57,119 nucleotides of DNA from CAZJUP01 sp964549275 (GTDB taxonomy: Bacteria; Fidelibacterota; Marinisomatia; Marinisomatales; TCS55), in contig CAZJUP010000017.1 in the NCBI GenBank assembly GCA_964549275.1, positions 1 through 57,119 on the forward strand, read 5' to 3'. The position numbers were made by a program, and so were the translations under genes. Below, one piece after another: positions 44,338-53,089 of the stretch. Under the pieces are notes generated by a model that searched no databases, was not told where the DNA came from, and saw only the letters and a program-made list of their open reading frames with translations. Every line of letters begins with the position of its first letter. The first letter of the stretch is position 1.

Positions 44338-44910
44338 TTAGAGAAGAGTCAGGGAATTATTCTTTAATTGAAATTGTCCGCAGGAACTGTATCCTTTTTC
44401 GTCAAATTCTAATCTCTGGCCTTTATGGTTTACCCATCCCATAACTCTACCGGGATTCCCGACAACAAGAGCAAAGTCCGGGATATCCTTTGTGACCAGA
44501 GCCCCTGCCCCAATAAGAGCATATTCTCCAATGGTCACACCGCATATGATGGTTGCATTCGCCCCGATAGATACAGATTTTCTAACTCTGGTTTTTTCAT
44601 AGTGTTCACTTCCTCGCTGGGGAAATTCACACCGGGGTAAATTAATATTTGTAAATACACAGGATGGGCCACAAAACACATAGTCTTCTAATTCCACTCC
44701 TTCATAAACTGAGACATTATTTTGAATTTTTACATGATGGCCGATACGGACATTGTTACCAATATTGACGTTTTGCCCCAGAGTACACTTGTCTCCAATG
44801 ACGGCTCCGGATTGAATATGAGAAAAATGCCAAACTTTAGACCCGGCTCCAATGAGTACGTTTTCATCAACAATGGCTGTTTCGTGTATAAATATTTCCG
44901 GAGTATTCAT
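44338..44910 (-). CDS. Left-handed beta-helix N-acetyltransferase, WbpD/WlbB-like
   Basis: The 190-residue protein is a hexapeptide-repeat acetyltransferase. IGAGSKVWHFSHIQSGAVIG (21-40), LGQNVNIGNNVRIG, QNNVSVYEGVELEDYVFCGP (63-82) and GANATIICGVTIGEYALIGA closely follow the WbpD pattern. It would acetylate the 3-amino group of a UDP-2-acetamido-3-amino-uronate. It is adjacent to WbpB-like and WbpI-like genes, which supports this reading. The aminotransferase (WbpE) and the UDP-GlcNAc dehydrogenase (WbpA) needed for the full pathway are not in the window. Confidence 0.9.
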   Translation of the reverse strand: MNTPEIFIHETAIVDENVLIGAGSKVWHFSHIQSGAVIGDKCTLGQNVNIGNNVRIGHHVKIQNNVSVYEGVELEDYVFCGPSCVFTNINLPRCEFPQRGSEHYEKTRVRKSVSIGANATIICGVTIGEYALIGAGALVTKDIPDFALVVGNPGRVMGWVNHKGQRLEFDEKGYSSCGQFQLKNNSLTLL

Positions 44911-44942
44911 TTTATAATATCCTTATAGTAACGATTCATCTT

Positions 44943-45908
44943 TCATCCGGTATTTAATGAATGTGTGGCCAGTTCCAGAATTTTGACCACTTCCATTCCA
45001 TTTTCGATTCCTGCTTTATCAATATCCGCACCCTGAATAACTTGTATAAAATATTTTAGCTCTTCAGTTAATGGCAATTGATTTTCATAGATTATTTTCT
45101 TCGTTGGACCTTCCTGTTTTACAGGGATTCCATTTTCTATGTGGAATTTTTTTTCATAAAAAAGAAGGGGTTTCCCCTCCGTAGAATCTTCAAAATGAAG
45201 CATCCCCTCTGACCCAATTAATACGAGGCGATGTTCCTTAAACGGATGAAGCCAACTGACATAGATATGGCCCTGTATCTCATTTGGGTATTCAAGGCAG
45301 GTCATGGTCGTGTCATGAATCCCTTTTTGTAAAAAGGATCCTCCGGAAGATTGAACACCCGTAGGGAAAGACTCTGTAAAATATTGGAAAAGTGATATAT
45401 CGTGAGGAGCAAAACTCCAAAATACATTTTCCTCTTTCCGAACAGTCCCCAGATTAAGACGATTGCTGTATAAATACTGAAGTTTCCCAATTGCTCCTGC
45501 TTCAATAAGCGCTTTTATTTTAACGATGGCAGGATGAAATAACAGTAAATGTCCCACCATGAGCTTTGAGCCGGTTGACCGCACAAGAGATTGAATTGTC
45601 TCTGCTTCTTTCACAGACAGAGCCAGTGGTTTTTCTACCAGAACCGTATTGGGCCTTGACAATACTTTTTTTAAAACAGAAAGATGGGTATCAGAAGGCG
45701 TGGCGACACAATAGCCGTCAAAATTTTTATTCAACCCCTGATTGATGTCAGAAAACAATGGCACACCGGGGAAGGTCAGGCTTATCTCTCGTCTTATCTT
45801 TTCATCTGGGTCAATAACGCCGCCCAGCCATCCCAATTCTTTTAAGGTTCGGATATGATTTTTACCCCATTTCCCGGCTCCAATTACACAAATTCCTTTT
45901 TTATTCAT
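44943..45908 (-). CDS. Gfo/Idh/MocA oxidoreductase, WbpB/WlbA-like
   Basis: The 321-residue enzyme has an N-terminal Rossmann fold, ICVIGAGKWGKNHIRTLKEL (5-24), the NAD(P)-sugar dehydrogenase motif LVEKPLALSVKEAE (about 89-102) and FAPHDISLFQYF (about 164-175) with the catalytic-site His. Its length and neighbours match WbpB/WlbA, which oxidises C3 of UDP-GlcNAcA. I start it at ATG 45908; a TTG three codons earlier is also in frame. It starts six bases after the Wzz-like stop. Confidence 0.88.
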   Translation of the reverse strand: MNKKGICVIGAGKWGKNHIRTLKELGWLGGVIDPDEKIRREISLTFPGVPLFSDINQGLNKNFDGYCVATPSDTHLSVLKKVLSRPNTVLVEKPLALSVKEAETIQSLVRSTGSKLMVGHLLLFHPAIVKIKALIEAGAIGKLQYLYSNRLNLGTVRKEENVFWSFAPHDISLFQYFTESFPTGVQSSGGSFLQKGIHDTTMTCLEYPNEIQGHIYVSWLHPFKEHRLVLIGSEGMLHFEDSTEGKPLLFYEKKFHIENGIPVKQEGPTKKIIYENQLPLTEELKYFIQVIQGADIDKAGIENGMEVVKILELATHSLNTG

Positions 45909-45913
45909 GAGGG

Positions 45914-47086
45914 TCAATATTTAAATAAGGTTACAAGGGATGCTGCAACAAAACCGAACACTCCAGACAAAAACATCATCATGAGTCTTTTGGGTGAGCT
46001 CTTTCTGGCCGGGGGAACGGCCTTATCCAATATATGGACAATAGGTGTTTTTTTCACTTCTTCAATACGCGCCAGCTCTAACTGCTGCTGAAGCGTAACA
46101 TAAACCTGCTGCTTGGCCTCAACTTCCCTAAACACCCTTGAAAAAACCATGAACAATTCCGGAGAATCTTCATACCCTCGATTGCGATTTTTAAATTCTT
46201 TCAATTTTAATTCCAATGCTTCGAGTTCGGATTTTACAATGGAAAGGCGGTCCATTATAAACACTTTTTCTTTTGCCGCCTGTGCTGAATTTTCTTTCTG
46301 GATATAGTTTTGCACTTCTTCTCCAATAAAGTTTGCAACTGCAGCTGCAATAAGGGGGTCTTCTAATGCCACCTTTATTTCTATTAATCCTGTTCTTCTA
46401 TCTTCCACTACATTTAACTGTTCCCAGAGCATGGATACTGCTTTTTCCGCAATAAACGCTGTATCGGCAGGTTCACTCTTTTTTAAACTGTACCAGGGAT
46501 TTTTATTTAATTCCCAAAGGGAAATCAGGTTGACCTCCTCCCGGGTAATTTTTTCCCACTTTCGATTCAATACTTTATCTGCAATCATCCGGGATTGAAC
46601 CACATCAGGAATATTAAAATCCTGTTCGTTTGTTGGCATATTCATTCCAAAGTTTGATGCTAAGGACTGCAGCTGACCCAGACCTATGTTCTCTTTTTTG
46701 GCAGGGTAGAGGGACACATGAGCTGTGTAATATTTAGGAAATAAGTAGGACCCCAATGCCCCAAGCAGAGATAAAATCAGTGCGCTGAAAATGATATGGG
46801 ATTTCCCGGCCAATAGGACTTTAAATAAAATTCCAAAGTCAATCACATTGTCCTGAATAATGGGCGGTTTTGTGACATCCTCAAATTTGGCAAATTCAGT
46901 TTCGAAATCCGGGTAAAATTGTTTAAACCTCTCAAGGATTTCCACACTGATATTCGTGTGTCCCTTTTCGTAATTGATAAGGGTTGCCCGGGAAATTCCC
47001 AGTTTCTCCGCCACATCCTCCTGACGAATATCGTTTAAAAGACGATATCGCTTTAATCGCTGTCCAATGGGTGTCTCTTTATCCAC
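45914..47086 (-). CDS. XRE helix-turn-helix fused to a Wzz-type chain-length determinant
   Basis: This 390-residue protein joins two families. Residues 8-62 are an XRE/Cro-type HTH: QRLKRYRLLNDIRQEDVAEK, then LGISRATLINYEKGHTNIS. A membrane helix (about 97-116), a periplasmic Wzz domain with a helical coiled part (about 250-350), a Pro-rich AVPPARKSSPKR and a second membrane helix (about 368-388) make up the rest. Wzz proteins set polysaccharide chain length; both termini are cytoplasmic, so the HTH would face the DNA. It starts at GTG 47086 and overlaps the export gene by eight bases. It may bind the palindromes upstream of that operon; this is inference. Confidence 0.9.
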   Translation of the reverse strand: MDKETPIGQRLKRYRLLNDIRQEDVAEKLGISRATLINYEKGHTNISVEILERFKQFYPDFETEFAKFEDVTKPPIIQDNVIDFGILFKVLLAGKSHIIFSALILSLLGALGSYLFPKYYTAHVSLYPAKKENIGLGQLQSLASNFGMNMPTNEQDFNIPDVVQSRMIADKVLNRKWEKITREEVNLISLWELNKNPWYSLKKSEPADTAFIAEKAVSMLWEQLNVVEDRRTGLIEIKVALEDPLIAAAVANFIGEEVQNYIQKENSAQAAKEKVFIMDRLSIVKSELEALELKLKEFKNRNRGYEDSPELFMVFSRVFREVEAKQQVYVTLQQQLELARIEEVKKTPIVHILDKAVPPARKSSPKRLMMMFLSGVFGFVAASLVTLFKY

Positions 47087-49076
47087 CGGTCCCCGTTTGT
47101 TTGCTTAATAAGATGAGGGTTAGAATTGTCGTCACTACGCTGGTGGCTTGTCCCGAAACCTGAATAAAGGCATCCCAACCAGTTGTTTTGTTAGCGGATT
47201 CCAACAGGCTTTGCTGGTAAACCATAATCGTTGAACCCTCTATGACTTTTGGTGAAAAAAACCGTCTTTTGGGGATTGCTATCCCATTAGGATGAATCAC
47301 AACAACATCGCCAGGATTCGCATAAGCACTGTAGCCGCCGGCACTGCGAATATACTCCTTAATATTTTTCCCCTTTTTGTAGGTGATATAGCCGGGATTA
47401 TTTACTTCTCCTAAAACCGTTACGACCCCAGATTTTTTCGAGACGTGAAGGCTATCTCCCTTTTGAAGCGGGAAGGCCATGGATTCCCATGCAATTTGAA
47501 GTGAATCCCGGAAAATGGATATACCGCTATCCAAGGCCTGGGGAGTTAAGCCCCCTGCCTGTTGAATTACCTTTTTCAGCGTCCCTAATTCATTTACAGG
47601 ATAAATTCCCGGATGATGGACTTCTCCTGTAATCTGAACACTTTCAATGGGTTTAAATTTCTTCCCTCGGGGGATAGATATTTGGTCAAAATTATGGAGG
47701 ATGATATTATGGGAACTTGACCGATCCAAACCGGAGAGGTCAAAAAGAAAAGTCTGCGGTGCGGTACCATCGGAATTTCTTCTATAAACCGACACCCGAT
47801 TAAGATCCATGGTTTGAATAAAATCAGAATCCCCCAGACTGCCGGTAGCTTCGATAAGTTCCAGTAGAGTTATATTCTTTTCATAAGGATATTCTCCCGG
47901 GCGTTTGACTTGTCCTTTAATGGTAATACTTAACGGCTGATCAGTTTTAACCGGTATATACAGACTGTCTCCATCCTGAATATTAAATAGGTCTAAATCA
48001 TTTTTTGAAATCAGACGGGCCAATGGTGAGGTTAGTGCGTCTTCTTTTTGCCGATATAAAAATATATTTTCTGAAGATTTTGCATCCAGACCGCCTGAAA
48101 AAGAAAAAACCTGTTGAAGGGATTCTCCTGTTTTACCTTCATAATACCCCGGCTTTTTTACCCTGCCGGTTATGGCCAATGTTGAATGTCTCGGTGGTAC
48201 ATAAACCACATCCTGATCCATTAAGCGACCATCGGGTGGGAAATGACCTTTCAAAAAATAGCTGTAAATATCAAAAGAACCGATGGGTTCACCATTTCTT
48301 ATAATTTGAATATCTCTCAAGGAGCCGGTAATATCCACACCACCAGCCTGAGACAATCCTGAAATCACATTTGAGAATGGATGCACCATGTGAACCCCGG
48401 GAATGTTCACATACCCCACAAAGTGAACATTTACTGATTTCATTTCACCCAAGGTGATATCTAAAAATGATGTGGGATTTTTCCCCGCCAGTGTGGAATA
48501 TACTTTTGAATACCTGGTCAATAAATAGCGTTTAGCTCTTTCCAGTGATTTCCCACTTAATGAAACAACACCAATCTTTTCTATAAAAATCTGACCATCC
48601 CGATTGATAGTCTGTGTTTCATAGGATTCTGCCTCTCCCCACACGGCTATGATGATTTCGTCCCCTGGGCCAAGATTGTAATTTTTTGGAGTAGGAATAT
48701 TTTGCCAAAAAGGCATCGTATCTCTTTTGGTGAATATGTCGTATCCGATATAGGGCATGACCTCTATGGAATCTTCCAAAAAGGCTAATCGCTCTAAGAG
48801 ATTTTCAGTGTTGACCAGTAGAGATTCGATGTCTTTACGGGAGTACACAAGCTTATCCGGGAGAGCAGTGCTTTGAGCTGTTTTTTCTGCTTCATGAATA
48901 TCTGAAGGTTTTTGAAGCGTTTGCTTTTCCAAGGCTTCTTTATACTGAGTTTTTAACTTTTCCAAATCCCGGAAGGACTGGGCGACTGAAAAAGAAAGTG
49001 GCGCTGATATATGGATTACACACAGCAGGTATCCCAATACCTGTTTATAATTCCTTTTTATTTTTTCTGCTTTCAT
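47079..49076 (-). CDS. Polysaccharide export outer-membrane protein (Wza-like, multiple SLBB)
   Basis: The 665-residue protein has a signal peptide (about 1-33), a Poly_export domain starting NYNLGPGDEIIIAVWGE (about 133-149) and roughly five SLBB-type beta-grasp repeats. These are marked by VNVHFVGYVNIPGVH, LAITGRVKKPGYYEG, ITIKGQVKRPGEYPYE, VQITGEVHHPGIYPV and VTVLGEVNNPGYITY. It ends in a short hydrophobic helix (about 643-660). It would form the outer-membrane export channel. With more SLBB domains than E. coli Wza, it resembles the long exporters of the FCB group. It is the first gene of the operon and its promoter carries palindromes. Confidence 0.93.
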   Translation of the reverse strand: MKAEKIKRNYKQVLGYLLCVIHISAPLSFSVAQSFRDLEKLKTQYKEALEKQTLQKPSDIHEAEKTAQSTALPDKLVYSRKDIESLLVNTENLLERLAFLEDSIEVMPYIGYDIFTKRDTMPFWQNIPTPKNYNLGPGDEIIIAVWGEAESYETQTINRDGQIFIEKIGVVSLSGKSLERAKRYLLTRYSKVYSTLAGKNPTSFLDITLGEMKSVNVHFVGYVNIPGVHMVHPFSNVISGLSQAGGVDITGSLRDIQIIRNGEPIGSFDIYSYFLKGHFPPDGRLMDQDVVYVPPRHSTLAITGRVKKPGYYEGKTGESLQQVFSFSGGLDAKSSENIFLYRQKEDALTSPLARLISKNDLDLFNIQDGDSLYIPVKTDQPLSITIKGQVKRPGEYPYEKNITLLELIEATGSLGDSDFIQTMDLNRVSVYRRNSDGTAPQTFLFDLSGLDRSSSHNIILHNFDQISIPRGKKFKPIESVQITGEVHHPGIYPVNELGTLKKVIQQAGGLTPQALDSGISIFRDSLQIAWESMAFPLQKGDSLHVSKKSGVVTVLGEVNNPGYITYKKGKNIKEYIRSAGGYSAYANPGDVVVIHPNGIAIPKRRFFSPKVIEGSTIMVYQQSLLESANKTTGWDAFIQVSGQATSVVTTILTLILLSKQTGTGG

Positions 49077-49099
49077 TTTTTCATCAGAGAGTTATTCAA

Positions 49100-49166
49100 T
49101 TGATATCAAGAACAAAATTACATGTTATTGACGAGATGTCAAAGGTATTGATTATAATGTCAATAC
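49100..49166. promoter_or_regulatory. Three palindromes with TTGA/TCAA arms, candidate operators
   Basis: TTGATATCAA (49100-49109), TTGAC-N5-GTCAA (49128-49142, covering the -35 box) and GTATTGA-N8-TCAATAC (49145-49166) are each perfect. The centres of the last two are about 20 bp apart, two helical turns. They would suit a dimeric HTH protein; the HTH-Wzz fusion encoded in the same operon is the obvious candidate, by inference. Confidence 0.5.
49115..49142 (-). promoter_or_regulatory. Sigma70-like promoter of the export operon
   Basis: On the minus strand TTGACA (complement of 49137-49142), a 16-base spacer and TAATTT (complement of 49115-49120), about 40 bases before the ATG at 49076. The -35 box lies inside a palindrome. 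Confidence 0.6.
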
Positions 49167-49342
49167 ATTTTTATGAGGGTATTATTAATATATTGTACAT
49201 TATGTCATTCCTTTGTAATTATGAGAATGCATTGGCATATTTTTGTGTGTTGTGTGCCACGTTAAATGATTGAGGATGTCGTTTTGTGGGAGGATACAAT
49301 AGACAGATACTTTATTCCGTATGGTCGTTTTATTATACATTT

Positions 49343-50048
49343 TGTCATTCTGATGAGACAGCCGAAGGCTGGTGAAGAAGAATCTCATGTGAATGCTGTT
49401 TACCCCATCGTCTGCTTTAGATTCTTTCCCCGATAAATCGGGGTCAGAATGACATATGTTTTGGGGGTTGCGGCAGAACATTATTTAACAACACATAGAT
49501 TTCCGGGGATGCTAACCAGAGTTATTGCCCATCAAAAGAAGATTTCTCCTCTGCAAAATGCCATCGTCGAAATGACATGTTTTTTACTGAATGGTCATGT
49601 CTTTTCGGAAGAGGTTTGTACACCCTGGGATAAACTGATGGATGCTTTTCTAAGACAGGATGTATTAAACTACAATGGATGGTTTTTGCACCATCGATTG
49701 TTTGAGATTATTCGTCCGGAGGGGTCAGAATGACAATTGACAATTATTGTTTTTTGGGGAGGGTATGGGATAGTGGAAAAATTTGACTGGGATTATAATA
49801 GAAAATAAACTGTATCTGGATTCCCGGGGTTGCCCACCTTGGAAAGTGATTATCTGATGAAGATTTCTCCTCGGCAGAATACCGTCGTCGAAATGACAGG
49901 TTTTTTTGATTGTCATTCCGACTATAGATTGAATGCCTTGAGGAAAACCTGTACAAACATTTTCTGTACAGGTGGGTTTAAACTACAACGGAAGATTTTT
50001 TCTCCATCGTTTGTTTGAGATTATTCGTCCGGAGGGGTCAGAATGGCA
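49343..50048. repeat. Hairpin-repeat cluster 1, between export gene and second Wzi
   Basis: Gene-free stretch 49167-50166. It holds type A elements (GATTCTT...variable hairpin...TCAGAATGACA) at 49419-49454, 49704-49735 and 50017-50048, one inverted A at 49343-49386, and type B elements (GAAGATTTCTCC...GTCGAAATGACA) at 49538-49577 and 49859-49898. The A element at 49419 has a perfect CCCCGAT-AA-ATCGGGG centre. Small open frames here are artefacts of the repeats. In 50049-50166 I see a 40-bp stretch that recurs near 55941-55980 and nothing else. Confidence 0.85.
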
Positions 50049-50166
50049 GTGTTTTTGAATTTGGTGGAATTGAATGATAGAGAATAGTGTCTGGACAGGA
50101 GTTACTAAAGACAGGTGTTTTACTTCTTTAAGTGTTAAGCTATTTCCCTATTAATCTTGTGGAGAT

Positions 50167-51597
50167 TTAGAAGGAAAGGGTACGCTCAAAGCCAAACAGG
50201 AAGGTGCTGGTTCGCTGAATTGATCCGGGTTCAAACGTCTCAAGCCACACATTTTGATTCACATCAACAAATCCGTAATGCTCAAAATATTCCTTTTCAT
50301 AATTTATATAAAACCAAAAATCACGTATTTTATAACTGAGGGCCAATCTCAATTCAAACTTGACTTCCGGCGGGAAGTGAAATGTTACACCGTGGCGTTC
50401 ATAATTAAACCCGGATATTATGGCATATGTATCCTTCATCCATCCGAAAAAGAGTAAAAAATCATCAGAATCAGATCCGCTGTGAGCAGTCCATCTCCTG
50501 CCCCGATAAGATGAATAATTATATTTGATATTTCCATACCAGTTGGGTGTGGGAAGAGTATTATAGTAAATCCCCTGAACCAGGCGTGTGTATTCAAATC
50601 CGAACATAAAATCGTCATTCCCAAAGGCGCCATACTTTCTCAGTCCCATATTGCTGGCCATGGCATGATCCCAATAGATTTGACTGTCTTCCCCGTTAAA
50701 TGCCCGTTGTGGAAAGACCCATTCCATAAATACAGTCAAGTCTGAACCCGGAAAATTCACTGAGACAAAGTAATGCCGTGTCCTATCCCAATAGGGCATA
50801 TTTTTTTTATTTAAAAGTACAAGGGCCGCATCCTTGAAAGACCATGAAATGTCTTCCAAGGCGCCGCTCAAAATGTGCTTACTTGTCCCCATAGTTATTG
50901 ATTTATAGGATAAACTTGCTATATATGCTGACAGAAAATAATCTCGCTGAAATCGCCCCATATTGCCCACAATCGCTTTGAAAAAACCTTTGAAGTTTTT
51001 TGCCAGAGTCATGTCCTCCATTGTTCCAATAAAGAGATGGGGGAATCCCTCAGAGTTATTAGATAAAACCAAGCTGTTATGAATTCCCGGACCCCACCAC
51101 TGATTCCAGTTTCCATACCCCACACCAAGACCCTTGTACCCTATAACCGCCCCTGCATTTTTAATTTGAACAATTCCATAGTCTGAGTTCGGGTTAAATG
51201 GAACATCGTTTAGAACGGCGAACTGACCTGTTTTTTCCGGTAAGGATACGGCATATTCCTTCCGCGTGTTTAATTGGGGTTCTGCTGACAGCATTAAGTT
51301 TTTCCCCCTGTATTGAAACAATACGCTCGTTTTTGTTCCTCGGCCTCTTGGGATATAGAGACCGTTCCAATTTTCTAAGTTTGGCAAATTGGTATTAAAA
51401 TCAATATGCTGATTTATGGTTGCCTGAAAAAAGTTTTTTTTATTGGGGAAAACCGGAAGAATTGTGTGAGATTTAGAAAGATTTTCTTTTTCTGAAATAA
51501 GTTTTTTTAAGGGATTGGGGTTTAAGTCATTTTGAGCCCAAATGAACGTCGACACAATGATTACGAGAATCGTTAAATAATATTCTGGTCGCTTCAT
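50167..51597 (-). CDS. Wzi-like outer-membrane capsule assembly protein (second copy)
   Basis: The 476-residue protein has a signal peptide (1-21) and an outer-membrane barrel pattern. GAVIGYKGLGVGYGNWNQWW (about 148-167) followed by GPGIHNSLVLSNNSEGFPHL is the recognisable Wzi signature, with the W-rich loop. It ends in an aromatic strand, RTSTFLFGFERTLSF, as expected for insertion by the Bam machinery. Wzi binds capsule at the cell surface. It is separated from the export operon by about 1.1 kb of repeats, and a different Wzi-like gene closes the other end of the locus. Confidence 0.85.
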   Translation of the reverse strand: MKRPEYYLTILVIIVSTFIWAQNDLNPNPLKKLISEKENLSKSHTILPVFPNKKNFFQATINQHIDFNTNLPNLENWNGLYIPRGRGTKTSVLFQYRGKNLMLSAEPQLNTRKEYAVSLPEKTGQFAVLNDVPFNPNSDYGIVQIKNAGAVIGYKGLGVGYGNWNQWWGPGIHNSLVLSNNSEGFPHLFIGTMEDMTLAKNFKGFFKAIVGNMGRFQRDYFLSAYIASLSYKSITMGTSKHILSGALEDISWSFKDAALVLLNKKNMPYWDRTRHYFVSVNFPGSDLTVFMEWVFPQRAFNGEDSQIYWDHAMASNMGLRKYGAFGNDDFMFGFEYTRLVQGIYYNTLPTPNWYGNIKYNYSSYRGRRWTAHSGSDSDDFLLFFGWMKDTYAIISGFNYERHGVTFHFPPEVKFELRLALSYKIRDFWFYINYEKEYFEHYGFVDVNQNVWLETFEPGSIQRTSTFLFGFERTLSF

Positions 51598-51778
51598 GGG
51601 TGAGTGGATTCTTTTTCGATAGGATATTTGGAGATAAATCTCTGGGTTTGACCTGGCGATGCCACTATATACATGTTTTAAACTTAGACCTATGACATCT
51701 TTTTTAAAACAAAACAGTGGAGGGGTTCGATGGTCTATTTTTGACGCTTATTGAATTACCACAAAATCTTTTTGCTCT

Positions 51779-52357
51779 ATCGTTTGATTGAGATTCTTCT
51801 CCAAGAGGACTCAGGATGACAATTAGTGTTTTTTGGGGTAGCATTACGAGAGGATGGAAAAATTAGGCTGGGATTATAACAGAAAATAAACTGTATCTGG
51901 ATTCCCGGGGTTGCCCACCTTAGAAAGTGATTGCCTGATGAAGATTTCTCCTCGGCAGAATACCGTCGTCGAAATGACAGGTTTTTTTTACTTATTGGGA
52001 TTGTCTCCTCGAGGGGTGTATGACTAAATGATAACATTTTACTCCAACGATTGCTTGAGATTATTCGTCCGGAGGGCTCAGAATGACAAGGTTTGTATTT
52101 TAGGGTGTTGTGGCAGGAAATTAATAATCAACACATAGATTTCCGAGGCTGCTAACCAGAGTTATTGCCCATCAAAAGAAGATTTCTCCTCTGCAAAATG
52201 CATTCGTCGAAATGACAAGTTTTTTTGATTGTCATTCCGACTATGGTTTGAATGCCTTTAGGAAAACCTCTACATGTTTGATTGGATTACAACGGATGGT
52301 TTTTGTACCATCGTTTACTTGAAATTCTTCCCCCGATACATCGAGGTCAGAATGACA
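51779..52357 (+). repeat. Hairpin-repeat cluster 2
   Basis: The gap 51598-52405 has no gene. Type A elements lie at 51790-51821, 52057-52088 and 52321-52357, and type B at 51940-51979 and 52178-52217. The part 51779-51979 recurs at 55626-55826 with three differences that I count. 51598-51778 shows only AT-rich sequence upstream of the Wzi gene. Confidence 0.85.
51895..52357 (+). repeat. Long direct repeat, copy 1 (463 bp)
   Basis: Matches 53411-53873 at a constant offset of 1516 with five differences by my count, all in the last 120 bp. It includes one A-B-A series of hairpin elements plus the spacers between them. It lies just downstream of the MazF-like gene. Confidence 0.9.
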
Positions 52358-52405
52358 AGTGATTTATTTTGGAGATATATCAGGAAGAGGAGACAAGAAG
52401 GAGAT

Positions 52406-52744
52406 TCAGGCCAAGAGAAAAGATTTAAGATTGTTCGAAAATCCGGAAATATCTCCAGACTGCAGAGTCCCAAGTTTCTTTACAATTATTGATGATAATA
52501 TTGTTGCAAATTTCATTCTTATCATTGTCGGTTTTGGCAGAGAAGACTTCTTCCAGTTTTTTAGGGTATAATCACCGAATCGTTCCGGACCAGCCAAGTT
52601 ACTTGTCATAAATACAATGATCACATCATTTCCCAATTTATTATAATCATCAGGGGAAATAATTAAAGCGGGTCTTTGTTTTGATTTTTTCTGATTGGTA
52701 AAAGGAAATGGAACTAAAACGATCTCCCATTTTTTAAAGGTCAT
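52406..52744 (-). CDS. MazF/PemK-family toxin (endoribonuclease)
   Basis: The 112-residue protein fits the MazF/PemK family of mRNA-cutting toxins. MTFKKWEIVLVPFPFTNQ (1-18) is the classic start, followed by KQRPALIISPDDYN (about 22-35), which carries the conserved Arg-Pro, VIIVFMTSN and the typical C-terminal region GTLQSGDISG. I start it at ATG 52744, which overlaps the antitoxin gene by eleven bases; an earlier in-frame start would lie deeper inside that gene. The pair sits between the two 463-bp direct repeats. Confidence 0.9.
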   Translation of the reverse strand: MTFKKWEIVLVPFPFTNQKKSKQRPALIISPDDYNKLGNDVIIVFMTSNLAGPERFGDYTLKNWKKSSLPKPTMIRMKFATILSSIIVKKLGTLQSGDISGFSNNLKSFLLA

Positions 52745-52976
52745 TATATATATTATCCTCGTCATTATCCCATTCGCCAAAAGACTGTTCAGAGATTTTC
52801 ATTAGCTGAATTAATCCTTTTTCTGATAATTCATCAGCATATTTTTTACGGTTTTTTTCAATATAGTCATCAATCCAAGACTCCACAAGATGACTGATCG
52901 TTGTTTCCTCCAAGGCGCTGATCACTTTGAGAAGCTTTCTTTTATTATCTTTTATTCTGATGCTGAGTACACTCAT
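52734..52976 (-). CDS. Ribbon-helix-helix antitoxin paired with the MazF-like toxin
   Basis: The 80-residue protein starts with an RHH DNA-binding motif, VLSIRIKDNKRKLLKVISAL (3-22) followed by SHLVESWIDDYI. It ends in an acidic, aromatic tail, EWDNDEDNIYNDL, typical of the toxin-neutralising segment. I prefer the ATG at 52976, four codons inside the longest frame (52988), because GGAAG lies just ahead of it. It is the first gene of the pair, preceded by a palindrome and a promoter. Confidence 0.82.
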   Translation of the reverse strand: MSVLSIRIKDNKRKLLKVISALEETTISHLVESWIDDYIEKNRKKYADELSEKGLIQLMKISEQSFGEWDNDEDNIYNDL

Positions 52977-52989
52977 AAGGTCTTCCATT

Positions 52990-53005
52990 TGTAGGTATTC
53001 CTACA
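52990..53005. promoter_or_regulatory. Palindromic operator of the toxin-antitoxin pair
   Basis: TGTAGG-TATT-CCTACA, a perfect inverted repeat directly downstream of the -10 box and upstream of the antitoxin start. RHH antitoxins commonly bind such sites to repress their own operon. Confidence 0.65.
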
Positions 53006-53008
53006 TGT

Positions 53009-53037
53009 AATATACACTGCTCTTTTATTTGTTCCAA
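53009..53037 (-). promoter_or_regulatory. Promoter of the MazF-RHH operon
   Basis: TTGGAA (complement of 53032-53037), a 17-base spacer and TATATT (complement of 53009-53014) on the minus strand. It is followed four bases later by the palindrome. Confidence 0.6.
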
Positions 53038-53089
53038 TAAATGTGTGGGGTTTATTTTCTACGGAAGTTTTTTGCACCATCACTTGCTT

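Noticed and set aside
49449..49733. Open frame of 94 codons on the plus strand within the repeats
   Set aside because: It runs through A and B hairpin elements, and similar peptides appear wherever the repeats occur; no ribosome site or protein-like conservation.
51777..52037. Open frame of 86 codons on the minus strand, with near copies at 53314-53553 and 55603-55827
   Set aside because: The shared peptide arises from the repeat sequence itself (copies differ at random ends), not from a gene family.
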